The notes under the pieces: generated by a model
What the model was told of the DNA's origin: nothing
The model's database searches: none
Seen by the model: the letters and a program-made list of their open reading frames with translations, nothing else
Program-made: the position numbers and the translations under genes
Origin: Neoconidiobolus thromboides FSU 785
Taxonomy: Eukaryota; Entomophthoromycota; Entomophthoromycetes; Entomophthorales; Neoconidiobolaceae
NCBI GenBank assembly: GCA_025603075.1
Contig: MU626323.1
Span: 1 to 64,000 of the forward strand
Direction of reading: 5' to 3'
Length of the DNA stretch: 64,000 bases
Shown: positions 34,537 through 45,740 of the stretch, piece by piece
Layout: each line of letters begins with the position of its first letter
Position numbering within the stretch: position 1 is the stretch's first letter

Positions 34537-35927
34537 ATGTCACCATTGATCGAAGCAAGAAAAAGTGCTACTATAGCTGCAAACCCTTTAAAATCATTAA
34601 CCAAATTTACTCCATTCTCACCACAGAACGAAAGCTTCGTTAAAATGAACGAAATCATTGGCAAGAATCATAACAATGATATGATTCATGGTGGTTTTAG
34701 AGCTAACCATGTAGTACACGCTATCTGCTCACTATATAAAATGGGAGGTAACTTCAAATATCAATCTAACTTGGAATAGCTGATAAGTGTTAATAGCATC
34801 CTCTGAACTATTGGAACAGTATTATAATAAATCAATGACCTACCTTGAACCATTACCAGAAGACAAATATGATATAAATATTGAAAATTATGAAAAATAT
34901 ATAGCTATTAAAGAGTAAGATTAACGTTTTTTGCTTTCTAGTTATCTAATTTATTTATAGTGCATATTCTTCTTACTTGAAGTTTTTTGATAAGCAAGTT
35001 AATGAGCTGGGGGCTATTTCTGCTTTAAAAAAATATATTCCAAAAATTATCCCAGGGCTTGCTGGAGCCGCACTACACCCTTTGATTCATTTAGGATATG
35101 CTGTAGAATTCAATAACCCAATAGTTGCAGTAGAAGGCTTAGCCTATGCCTATAGCCATTATCTTGCCCTTGATAATATCATCGATTCTATTCAACCTGA
35201 AGAAATAAGTACAGAGAATATTGAAGAAAAATTGGCCAAAATGAACATAAACACTGCTAATCCTAAAAGCTCCAAAACTAAGTCATATTCCGCCTATCTT
35301 ATATTAGAAGAGTTGAAAAATATGGGAGTGAAAGCCATTGACGAAGAACAAAGAAAAGGGGAGTTTTTTAATTCAATTAACTATATAGTAGAAAATAATG
35401 GTTCTAATTTAGTAAAATTAGCAACTAAATTTGGAGTAAACAAAGACAATATTGAAGAATGTAATAATGATTTAAGTATTGGCACTGTTGAGATATTTAG
35501 TGGCTCTTATCGTCAAAATACTTTTGACTTCTTCTTATTACACGGCTTAACCGGGAACCATGGTGCACGTACTCTTTTACCTATTTTGGAATCCAAAGAT
35601 AAAGTTCGTTTGCTTAATCTTAACTTTAGCGCTTTAACTATTCTTTTCTTAATTCAAGGTGCTCCAAAACTTAGTGAAATATCTAAGTCAATTCCGAAAG
35701 AAATTGAAGGTGGGAAAAATGATGACCATTCATGGTCAGAGATTTATACACGTTCTGGTGAATCCTTAGATGCCCACCTTATCAAAGGTGTCAGAAATCT
35801 CTATGAGTTGCAAAAAGAATTTGGGGAAATGAATGGACTCTTCTTTAAACCTGCTGCATTTGCAGCATTGGATATTCCTAAAAATAACTGGAATTTTAGC
35901 GGTATCGGTTATCTTCCAGAAAACTGA
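34537..35927 (+). CDS. Questin oxidase-like protein (QO2)
   Basis: Exons 34537-34747, 34797-34914 and 34961-35927 give 431 residues. I chose the ATG giving MSPLIEARKS, which aligns with the QO1 start, rather than an in-frame ATG 30 bp upstream. The protein is clearly closest to QO1 along its whole length. It shares HLGYAVEF, GLAYAYSHY, SYRQNTFDFFLLHG and the C-terminal SGIGYLPEN. The family (PF14027) includes oxidases that cleave anthraquinone rings in fungal polyketide pathways. No pathway partners lie nearby. It is followed 1 kb downstream by QO3 on the same strand. The upstream sequence is shared with QO1, so the two may be co-regulated. Confidence 0.87.
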
Positions 35928-36019
35928 TAGAAGTATTTATTATTAGCACATTGTTGTCGGGAAATATATTGAGAATACGCTTAAAGCATCGCCACTATAA
36001 ATTTCTGTCATACAACTAA

Positions 36020-36080
36020 TTTTAACTAATCAAATAAACTTTAGGAGGATATTAAGTTAATTTGATTAGTTAAAACTCTC
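36020..36080. terminator. Possible hairpin downstream of QO2
   Basis: TTTTAACTAATCAAAT and its near-inverse ATTTGATTAGTTAAAA flank a ~25-bp loop, about 80 bp after the QO2 stop. It could be a 3'-end processing structure or simply a relic inverted repeat. Confidence 0.35.
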
Positions 36081-36368
36081 ATGACATGACTTAATTTTAA
36101 AATATAAAATTGCTCGCTTTTATGTATTAATAAATTTAATCTTTATTGAAAAATTGATTTTTTGATTCCAATGTCAATAACGTAAGATAATGATTACATG
36201 TTAAAGAATTAAATCTAATCATCAACAATTTTACTGGGTTTTCATGACTACACACATACATTACTTACGATTTAAATTGATTGTTCATAATTACAAATTC
36301 ATTTTTCATAATTATAAGAAAGTTAAATAATTTAGCTATAATTATGAAAAATGGATCTATAATTTGAG

Positions 36369-36469
36369 TATATGGGGATGTATTTTGTGTTTAAGTTTTA
36401 CTAGCAGTTTTTCCGCTCAAATAGCGCTGAAGATGAAAAAGTAATGAAGCCGAAAAAATACCACCATAT
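36369..36469 (+). mobile_element. Foldback MITE copy 9
   Basis: Forward copy, TATATGGGGATGTATTTTGT to ACCACCATATC, between two questin-oxidase-like genes. Confidence 0.85.
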
Positions 36470-36894
36470 CTATAATTATATATAATTTAAAAATTGGATT
36501 TTTTTTATGATTTAGCGATACCTAATATATAAACTTAATATATATTAAACTACTGTAATTAAACACAAAAATATAACTGTTATGATAAAACTAGTTACTA
36601 AAAACCGATTATTTAGAACTCTTTTATACTATTTGATTACTATTTGAGCCTTTACCTTAGTTAATTTTAGTTGTAAATTAAATTCTAGATTTTGATAAAT
36701 AAATTCACCACTACTACTATATACTAATGTAATAATAACTATGTGTAACATTGAACTTATCAATAGAATAGTTTTTTTTAAAAATTATATCAGCTGTAGT
36801 TAATAATGAAGTAACAGGTCAATAAAGATGATAACTTATATCTAGAGGAAACTATATAAAGCTGATAGATGATAAGTAGGTTCAATAAACAAAA

Positions 36895-38246
36895 ATGGAT
36901 AGTCATATTAAAACAATAACAGAACAACGAGAAAGCTCAATTTTAATTGAAGACAAAAACGTGTTTACTCCTTTAATACCACAACATAGAACTTTGGTAA
37001 GGATGTCTGAAATTATCCACCATAACCATGATAATCATGATATTATTTACCAAGAATTTAAACCAAATTCTGTTGTACACGTTGTATGTTCGCTTTACAA
37101 AATGGGAGGTAACTAAAAAACCAATTTATATATCAAATTGCTTATAATATTATTTAGCTGCACCAAAACATTTAGATGACTACTATAACAAAGTGAAAAA
37201 TGGACTTAATAGTTTAAGTGAAGTCAAATATACTATTAACACTGGAAATTATAAAGACTTTATTGGTTATAAAGAGTAAGACTTTATTTGTAAGATTGAA
37301 TACCTCTTAATTTTATTCCTATAGCTCATACTCTTCCTATTTAAAGTTCTTTGATCAACAAGTCAAAGTACTGGGAATGACACAAGCTTTAAAAAAATAC
37401 ATTTCAGCTGCCATTCCTGGGCTCATGGGAGCTTTTTTAAATCCATTAGTTCATATAGGGTGTGCTGTGGAACTTAGCAATCCATTAGTTGCTGCTGAAG
37501 GTTTAGCTTATGCCTATAGTTACTATGTTTCCTATGAGTTATTTAAAACTATTGAACTTAAAGAATTCGAAAATGAAAGTGAAAAAGAGTCAAAAAAGAT
37601 CGAACATAATGACTATGTTAATAAGTCAGAGTTTAAATCTTATTCTGCTTATCTTATAAGAGAAAAGCTGGAAGAAATTGGGACTGAGCGATTAAAAGTA
37701 AACGAAGGGGGGAGAAACAAGTCAATCATGATGCAGAATGTGATTGAAAAAAATAGTCCTAATATATTAAAGTTAGTCAAATATTGGGGTGTCAATAAAA
37801 ATAATATTGATGAATGCATTAAAGATTTAAGTATTGGAACAGTTGAAATATTCAGTGAATCGTATCATAAGAATATTTTTGACTTCTTTTTCTTGCATAG
37901 TTTAACTGGGAACCATAGTGTACGTACTATTTTGCCTATATTGGATCTAAAAGATAAAGTTCGTTTGCTCAATATTAACTTTGTAGCTTTAACTGTTTTT
38001 TTTTTAACCCAAACTATTCCAGAGCCTGCTGAAACATTTACTTTAATCCCAGAAGAGATTGAGGAGGGAGAGAACAATGATATTCTATGGTCAAAAATCT
38101 ATGACAGCTCTAGAAAATCTCTATATGCTCGACTTATTAAAGGGACTAGAAGCCTTTATGAATTACAAAAAGAATTTGGGAAAATGAATGGACTCTTCGT
38201 TAAACCAGCGGCATTTGCAGTTTCGAATGTTTTAAGAAATGAGTAA
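36895..38246 (+). CDS. Questin oxidase-like protein (QO3), diverged
   Basis: Exons 36895-37108, 37158-37275 and 37325-38246 give 417 residues. Intron positions and phases are the same as in QO1 and QO2. It keeps FTPLIPQHRTLVRMSEII, CSLYKMG, HIGCAVELSNPLVAAEGLAY, SIGTVEIFSESYHKNIFDFF and TGNHSVRT. It is more diverged: SYRQNTFDFFLLHG has become SYHKNIFDFFFLHS, and the C-terminal GIGYLPEN segment is missing, the protein stopping at SNVLRNE. It may have a different substrate or be on its way to loss. Its upstream sequence does not share the QO1/QO2 block but has CTATATAAAG about 45 bp before the ATG. Confidence 0.82.
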
Positions 38247-39139
38247 AACTTCAATGCCCTGATAATGCTTTATGAAACTAAACAATTGCTTGAAATAAAC
38301 TACCTATATCTAAATGAAACAAATTTATTTACTATAGCTTGATATTTCTAAAAAACTAAATATATAAATAACTATGAGTAGTTATGCAATATTACTGTAG
38401 TTAAAAAATGGAGAGCAATTAAATACATGAACCTGGCTTCCTATTTGTGCTCAAATGGTTACCAATTATAATATTCAAATACTAACATACTAAAGCAAAG
38501 ATAGATATAGATTTAAATACAATACTTAAAATTTTTAAAAGTTTAGTATTTTGAAATAGATAGAAAGGTGCATAAGTTGTATAGAGAAACTGACGCTTAT
38601 GTTCGACCCTATACCATTTGGGAGTGTTTTTTTTAACTTCATTATTTTTTCCATTTTTTAAGCGCTATTTAAGCGGAAAATTTGTTGATAAAATTCTTAA
38701 ACGCAAAAATACATCCCCATTTGTATATAAGATATATATATATAATAAAGGGGCTGTAAACCCGATATGAAATTTGAATAATATACATATTCAAGGAAAA
38801 AATAATGAATTAAAGCATTACTGCTTTGGGTAAAGAAAGTAATTAAGTTTCCATGTAAAAATTATAAGTAATTTGTATGAATCTAACTCAGTATAGAATG
38901 GTATGAAGTTTTATGATGGTAAATAGTAGGATATATTTAAAGGGGTTTATGTTACTTTACGCTATAAGTGGGTAGGAACCAATATATTTATACAACATAC
39001 TGTTAAAAATATATAGTTACTATAGAAAAGAAAATCAATTTATAATTATAAACTGATCCAAATTTTTTAAAGGTTTGATAAATTTAAAAATTAATTAAAA
39101 ATAAAAATTTGTTTTTTTGATCTAAAAAAATAAAAGAGG
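38247..39139. other. Intergenic spacer after QO3
   Basis: AT-rich; includes MITE copy 10 and a short (AT)n tract at 38727-38745. No gene seen. Confidence 0.55.
38615..38722 (-). mobile_element. Foldback MITE copy 10
   Basis: Reverse copy with slightly altered ends (CATTTGGGAGTGTTTTTTTT to ACATCCCCATTTG). The inverted-repeat ends still pair. Confidence 0.85.
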
Positions 39140-39804
39140 ATGGAAAGTAAAGAGAATCTTGAACAATTAAAGTAATAAATGAATCAAAGTAATTAGATAA
39201 ACACTAAAAATTCTCAGCGAACGTCGTAAAAACTTACACTATGTGCTAACCCGAGAAAAAGAAATTTTAGACACCGCTTATAACACATTATATGATAGAG
39301 TTTCACGACTACAAGTAATTCACATATAACACAAATACAAACACCAAAATTAACTAAATCTAAGATAGAGGAGCAGATTTTATTGGTATTCCTTGAAAGA
39401 GCTCGTGAGAATGAAGGCTTACCATTTGAAGATTTTCAGCGAAGCGAGTATCCATCTAACGACTTAAACGATACATTCGATCCAGTTGGAGACCTTGAAG
39501 GAACTGAAGATTTAGCGGAAAGAATAATGAGACAAGCGAACACAATCAATGCTTATAAAAGGTCTACGGATTCCAATAGCTCGGACTCTGGTAATCTATT
39601 TGGCTACTTTTTAAAAAAAGATGGGATGTAATAATTTTTTTAGATAATTTCGAGATTGATGATGAAGAAAGCGAGAAGAGGAGCAAGAAAAGAAAGGATA
39701 AGGACTCTAAGGGAGATGGTAGTGATAGTGAGGACGACGACGATGAAACGGCACGTATGGCATTGAGAGAGCTTTTGGATCAGTATGAGCAAGATATGCA
39801 ATAA
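39140..39804 (+). CDS. Unidentified small acidic protein
   Basis: Four exons join in frame: 39140-39171, 39218-39314, 39365-39590 and 39644-39804, giving 171 residues. The N-terminal half is predicted helical (LHYVLTREKEILDTAYNTLY, then IEEQILLVFLERA). A Ser/Asp-rich linker follows. The C-terminus has a basic stretch (EKRSKKRKDKDSK, a possible nuclear signal), an acidic run (DSEDDDDE) and a final helix (ALRELLDQYEQDMQ). The composition suggests a nuclear protein, but I do not recognise a family. The regular short introns with consistent phases support a real gene. Confidence 0.6.
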
Positions 39805-40372
39805 GCATTTTGGGGGGATTGTTTCAGTATATATGTATGGTCAAATTAGTCAAATGGTAGTAGCAAGTCTTTTTAAATTATTAAAAATTTGTTTTTAAAA
39901 AACGAAGAGTCTCTACTATTTGAATGTTTTTTGATAAATTATTCTTCGAATATTACTATTGAGGTCTGAAAAAAACGCGTCTATTAAATCTTAGGTTTTA
40001 ATATAACAAATTAAATAAACTTCTATGATACCATTTATTTATTACTAATACAATGTAAATATAAAAATAGTTCGATTTGTATATGTTAAATAACATTTAC
40101 TATATACTCTGGCTTCAGTATTTTTACTTTATTTAATTTGGATTAATAATATTCTCTTTGAGAATTTAATATGGAATCATATTTCATATTCTGGTACGTT
40201 TTTAAGAAACATATTCACAAACCAACTGTAAGGTTAGTCCCTTCTTGGTAGAACTACTAAATTAAGTAAATTTTGCAGCAATGTTATTCGCAATTTAATT
40301 TCGAAAAGGGTTTGACATTTTTAAAAAGTATAAAAAAGAACAAAAAATTGGAATTTTAGAATAATTGTTAAA
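39805..40372. other. Intergenic spacer
   Basis: AT-rich. Nothing recognised. Confidence 0.55.
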
Positions 40373-41579
40373 ATGCGTAACTATTTTAAAGTGATTAATC
40401 AAGCGTACAAGGCTCAATGTATTAAAACACAACCAATCTACCCACGCATAACATGTAACAGGTACTATTCTTCACAACCAGATCCAAATGGAAATAGTAA
40501 AGGTAACCAAAAATAACTGAACATTTCTTTGAGTATACCTAATACTCTTTTATAACTTAGACGCCGTTGCCCCGAGAAAGAAAATAACAGTCAAAACAAT
40601 CCAAAAGCTTTACAAGAACAAGACTCCAATCACGATGATGACTGCTCACGACTACCCAACAGGTTTATGGGTCGAAAACAGTGACCAAGATATGTGCTTG
40701 GTAGGAGACTCTTTAGGTATGGTAGCTTTAGGGTATGACTCTACCTCTCCAGTAACCATGGAAACAATGATCCATCATACAGCTGCAGTATCTAGGGCAG
40801 CAAAATCTCCCTTTTTGGTAGCCGATTTACCTTTTGGTAGCTACGAGAGGAGACCACTTTTAGGTTTAGAAAATGCGGTTAGGTTGATAAAAGAAGGGAA
40901 AGCGGAGGTAAGGGCTTTAAACTCAATCAAAGTGCTAAAATTGATTATTATTTAGGCAGTTAAGTTAGAAGGTGGCGCTGAGCAGTGTGAAGTGGTTCAT
41001 GCTATTACTGAAAGTGGCATTCCAGTCGTTGGTCACGTCGGACTTACTCCACAACGCCAGGTTATGTTAGGAGGGTTCAGAGTCCAAGGAAAGTCAGCAG
41101 ATCAAGTAAGTAACGCTTAAATTTTTATTTTATTTTGGCTAATTGTTTATAAGGCATTGAGACTTGTTGAAGATGCTTTAGCATTACAAGAAGCAGGCTG
41201 TATGTCAATTGTTTTGGAATGTATCCCAGCACCAATAGCAGCTTTTATAACTCAACAGTTAAGTGTTCCAACCATCGGTATTGGTAGTGGTGTTGGATGT
41301 TCAGGACAAGTACTGGTGATGATGGATATGTTGGGGATCTATGATAAATTTGTACCAAAGTTCTGTAAACAATATGGAACAATAGGCAATGATGCAACAA
41401 AAGCTTTAGATGATTATGCTAAAGAAGTTAAAACTGCTACTTTCCCTGATCCTTCTGAAAAACAAATGCACTCTTATCCAATTTCAGAGCTTGAGCTTAA
41501 GAAGTTTTATGCGTTAGCTGGTGAACGCTTTGGCAATGCCCAAGGTATTGAAGACTCTCTTAATTTCGCTAGAGCTTAA
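40373..41579 (+). CDS. panB: 3-methyl-2-oxobutanoate (ketopantoate) hydroxymethyltransferase
   Basis: Exons 40373-40502, 40561-40907, 40956-41105 and 41154-41579 give 350 residues. The enzyme adds a hydroxymethyl group from 5,10-methylenetetrahydrofolate to alpha-ketoisovalerate, the first committed step of pantothenate and CoA synthesis. Visible motifs are [28 protein letters not shown] (Mg-binding Asp), [35 protein letters not shown], and PTIGIGSG. The N-terminal exon is Arg/Lys/Gln-rich with few acidic residues and resembles a mitochondrial targeting peptide, as in other fungi. The gene is complete and convergent with UXT. Confidence 0.95.
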
Positions 41580-41920
41580 AAATGAATAAGGTTTTATTTA
41601 ATGACTTCAAGTAATTACTTAGTTTCAAAAAGTAATTATTATTAACTAACTTTTACCGTATCATAAACGAAACTGTTTTATAAAATAATAAAGAACATCG
41701 ATTTTAAATGTAGTAAATAAACTAAAATCAAAGTTTTAAAATTATAATTTATTGTACCCTTTTGTTCTATTTTTAACTTTATTAAATAACCTCACTTTTA
41801 AGAAAATACTCATTTTAACAGCATATCAAAAAGCAACATTGTGAGATAATAATATCATTTTAACTTTATATATTAAAATCTTTAAAATAAAAGTATTTTA
41901 AATTCCTAAAACAAACTATT

Positions 41921-42608
41921 TTACTGACTAGTTTCCATGAGTGTTTGTAAAGTATCAACGATCTAAAAATAGTTAATAAAATATTATAATAAATCACGAT
42001 GATTTTACTGTTTGAATCCTTGCCCTGAGTTCAGAAACTTTTTTAGTTGCTTTATCACTTTTCCTATGAAAAATTTGTAAATTTAATCAAACTAGTTTTA
42101 CAAAATGCTTATAATTCATTCAAATAAAAAGTGTGCTTACTTTTTCAACAAGTCCATCCTTTTATCAATAAATTTAAGTGCTTCTAATAAAGTAAATTGT
42201 ACATGATTGCCCAATCCAACATTGATATAAATATAACGAGTATCAGTTCTAAATTAATATTCCATTTAGATAAATCTAACTATTATAACTAATTTAAACC
42301 CTACATATTGGCCTGAGCAAACACCCCACAACCCAATTCGACTTTGGACTTAATCTCTTTTTGTTTCGAGATCCTCATTGCTTCGATTGTTGACTTTAAT
42401 TTTATACTAAAAACTGTTAAATTTGACTTTATTACTTATTCTTCAAGGCTTACTATTCACTATTTTCATTATAAATCTTTTCCCTCTCTTTTATTTTAAC
42501 TTCCAATACAGGCCTTAATTCATTGTAGATGACGTTTTGATACATTTCAATCACCTGATCCACCTGATCCTTACTCATTGGTTCGTAATTTTCTTCATGA
42601 TCTTCCAT
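41921..42608 (-). CDS. UXT: UXT-type alpha-prefoldin-like protein
   Basis: About five exons join to roughly 140 residues. The reading starts MEDHEENYEPMSKDQVDQ and continues through an N-terminal coil (ELRPVLEVKIKEREKIY), VELGCGVFAQAN, DTRYIYINVGLGNHVQF and TLLEALKFIDKRMDLLKK, to a C-terminal coil ending METSQ. The LGC...F and EALKFID segments match human UXT (ART-27), a prefoldin-like subunit of the R2TP/URI chaperone complex that assembles RNA polymerases and PIKK kinases. The exon junctions, such as KIYNENSEY-IKLKST, keep the frame. A prefoldin-5-type subunit is the main alternative, but the EALKFID motif favours UXT. Confidence 0.75.
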
Positions 42609-42819
42609 CTTTTGTATGTTGTTTAAAATTGACGATAAATGAGCAAACTATAAATTGTAATATTCTGTTTTTATTTTATTCTTAGCCAATCACAACTCTT
42701 AAATTTATTATTATTAAAATTATTAAAATGTTTTGTTAAGCACAATAGTTGTTTATTTTATTTGACCTAATAAAAATAACTCAAAATATTCAATGTTCAA
42801 TAAAATAAATATTATATGG

Positions 42820-45233
42820 CTAATCCTTGTTTAAAAAAGATCCATGAGTGACATCCCAGCCTATGGTACCATCATCTTTTAAGAAAGCAACAAAGATAGT
42901 GTGGGTAATCCTTTCAAATGCACCTTCTTCATCTGCTCTTTCTTGAATTATGATTCTAATGGGGTTGTTAGTTGTAACCGAACTACCAGATATAACTTCA
43001 TGGCCTCCCACTAACTAATTTAAGCTAATATTATTTTTTGTTGTTATAATACCAAGTTACCTTCTCCTTTTCCATTTAAACAATCAACAATAAATTGATA
43101 ATCATCATCAGAAATTATGCAAGAGTTGTTGATGATTTCAAGTACTTCCTTTTCCTAAAATAATAATAGGTTTAGATTTTAACTATTGACGTTATTGTTA
43201 TTATTGTTTACTTTATCTTCCTGTTTTAATTCACCTGTTTCTATAATATCTACATGAATAGTTGATAAAATTTCATTATTTTAGTTTGCAATCATTTACT
43301 TTGATTATCAGGGATACCATCAGCTTGACTCATACGTAAGAAATTCATCCCATCATCAACTAAGAACAATTTAGTTTAAATAGTCGAAGTATGAGTTAAA
43401 TTACCTTTTAGTCTTAGTATCCCTTGGGGATTCTCGTTAAGTTTACAATTACTATTAGATGATGATAATTCTTTTTCTTTTACTATAAACATAAATGTTA
43501 AAATTGTCTCTTAATTATTAGATAATTTCTACCCTGCTCATTTAATTGATTAGGCTGTTTCACCTCTTTCTTTCTAAATATCCCCCTTATTACTCTAACA
43601 TGATTAGCTACTCTTGGAATAAATCTCACCGGCTTAGGTGAAGTGGGTGATCGATGAGTAATTGTTTTTTTCCTCCTAATAGCACTACCCATTTTTTTAT
43701 TATGCACTATTTATCTTTAATTATCAACTTTTGTTTTTTTTTTAAATTACTTTTTTCAAGCAAAGCCCATTCTTTTTCTTTTTCTTTTTGTTCTCTTAGT
43801 GTACTTCTTTTATATTCTCTATTTTGTTGTGATACTACCTAAATTTAGTATAAGAACTTAAGCTTGAAATAAAGATTACTTTGGTCCATTAATTTCCTTA
43901 AACCCACATCATCAAGCACTGTCACTTCTTTTTTATTGTACCTATCTTTACTGGAACTCAACCTATTTAAGCTAGCGTTTGAAGCTGAATAGCTTTGAAC
44001 TAATATTAAATAAGTTAATCATATACACTTCATTCTAAAACAAATAAATTCCAACTGTTTTTGATACATTCTGGTCTCCAGTTTAATTCAATATATAAAG
44101 ACCAGAAAATAATAATATACCTGTAGGTGATTCACGTATGAAGGTTCCAGGTATAGAATCAATAGGTGGTCTAATAACAGCTACTTACGTTAATAAAATG
44201 ATGATATTGGAAGTGATATAATTTACTTTGGCTCATCATATGAATACCTCTTTGCTGCTTTTCAAACATAGCTTTTTCAGGAGTGATTAAATTCCTATCC
44301 TTTAGAAAATTTGCAGGACCTTGAGTAATGACATTGTGAGCAGATTTAGCCGCATCTATTTATACTAAATTAACCAACATTAATAAATAAGTTAAGAATT
44401 TACTTTGATTCATGTGATTTTCAGTTTTGATTTTTGAAAATGGGCTATCAACATCGGAAGTAGATAAATCCTTCTTTTTCGAATCATCTCTAGAACTTTG
44501 CTTTGAATTATTTCCTTCAGCTGTAAAAATCAGAACCATTTTTGTAATTATTAATGTGCAATTATTACTTAATGGTTTAAAGTTCTGTCTTTGTTTATTT
44601 ACTATAACTGAGCTGGAGCGATTGCTATCTTCATGTTGTTTGTAAACAAAATGTTCTGTTTTATTTAATTGTAAACCTGAATTCTCTTTAAGCAGCTCCA
44701 TTCTCTGTTCTTCGCATAAGTAGGAAAATGTCTGTAACTCCCTGTTGTTTTTATTCAGTTTACTTACTATCAATAGGTTATAATTAATTTGGTGATATAT
44801 TTAATAGATTTACTTTTATCCTTTAATTTTAAGGCGTTTCCTTTGGCACTACCATTATTTGTAGACAAGTTGTATAATTTAGGTGTGCTATGTGCAGAAA
44901 ACCCAGCAACCAAATTATGAAACGAAGCTACAGTTTTATTTCTATCTAAAGCTAAATTTTGCTCATACTAAAATCAAGATTAGCAATATCGAAAAGCAAT
45001 TGAAAATTATATACTAGTCTTGGGATTTCCTTAAAATTTGGTCCTAATTCAGCTCCATGGTTAATCAAAAAATAATTAAAAAGCCTAGTCTTTTGGCTGG
45101 AATTCAATGTATGCCAATTAAATAACATATTTGCTAGTATTTCTTCATTGAGCTCACAATCCTTTTCAGGCATCCAGTTTAACTTTAACTGGTCACTTAA
45201 GTCCTTTCCTTTATTATTAGTTTTTATAGACAT
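42820..45233 (-). CDS. Candidate negative elongation factor A (NELF-A) homologue
   Basis: A minus-strand gene of roughly ten exons, starting MSIKTNNKGKDLSDQ. The N-terminal part (LNWMPEKDCELNEE, then WHTLNSSQKTRLFNYFL and LVYNFQLLFDIANLD) is helical and parallels the W...L and FHGLSS..KLKLLL pattern of NELF-A. The middle is basic and Ser/Asn/Lys-rich with short conserved-looking pieces (ITPEKAMFEKQQRGIHMM, DSIPGTFIRESPTG, KKEVTVLDDVGLRKLMDQ). The last exon (PIRIIIQERADEEG, then THTIFVAFLKDDGTIGWDV) resembles the C-terminal beta segment of NELF-A (IQIKLSE... DTVFEMNYATGQW). NELF pauses RNA polymerase II in animals. Similarity is weak and judged by eye. Splicing is not fully resolved, so the identity is tentative. 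Confidence 0.45.
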
Positions 45234-45740
45234 AAGCGATAAAAAAGCAAATTTTAATCTAGTGATCTTTTATTTTTGTTGTTTGTCCATTTTTTACGCA
45301 ACGTAAAAACTTAGAACCATTACCAAAATTTAGTAGGGGGCGATGACCAGGTAGATAGTTTTCTTCATTTCAAAAAACTTCCTACTTTAAATAAAATTTT
45401 GTTCTAATTAAAATAACAGCTAGTCAAATCCAGGAATTAGCTGCCAAATACTTTTGATAAAGTTAGATTATGGAGGTTAATGTTAAGGTTCTTGATAGAT
45501 GTGAATTAATGGTTTATTTCATAAAAGTTAGTACTATTAAAAAAGATTACAATTTACCTCTGATCAATATTCTTTACTAAAAATTCCTTGAAAATAGGCT
45601 CATTTCCTAATTTACTAAATTTATCTTAATTTGTTAAAGTCACTTACATCGATGAATAAGTATATATATTTGGCCATAAAAAAGTATAAATCTTATAGTA
45701 TTTTATCTTTTAAGTGTGAAATATTAAGGATTCTTTGAAG
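45234..45740. other. Intergenic spacer
   Basis: No gene recognised. Promoter side of the NELF-A-like gene. Confidence 0.5.

Larger units (their letters stand above)
35928..36894. other. Spacer between QO2 and QO3
   Basis: AT-rich with no ORF. It contains MITE copy 9. A short inverted repeat near 36020-36080 (AACTAATCAAATAAACTTTA and TTAATTTGATTAGTTAAAA) could form a hairpin after QO2. Confidence 0.5.
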
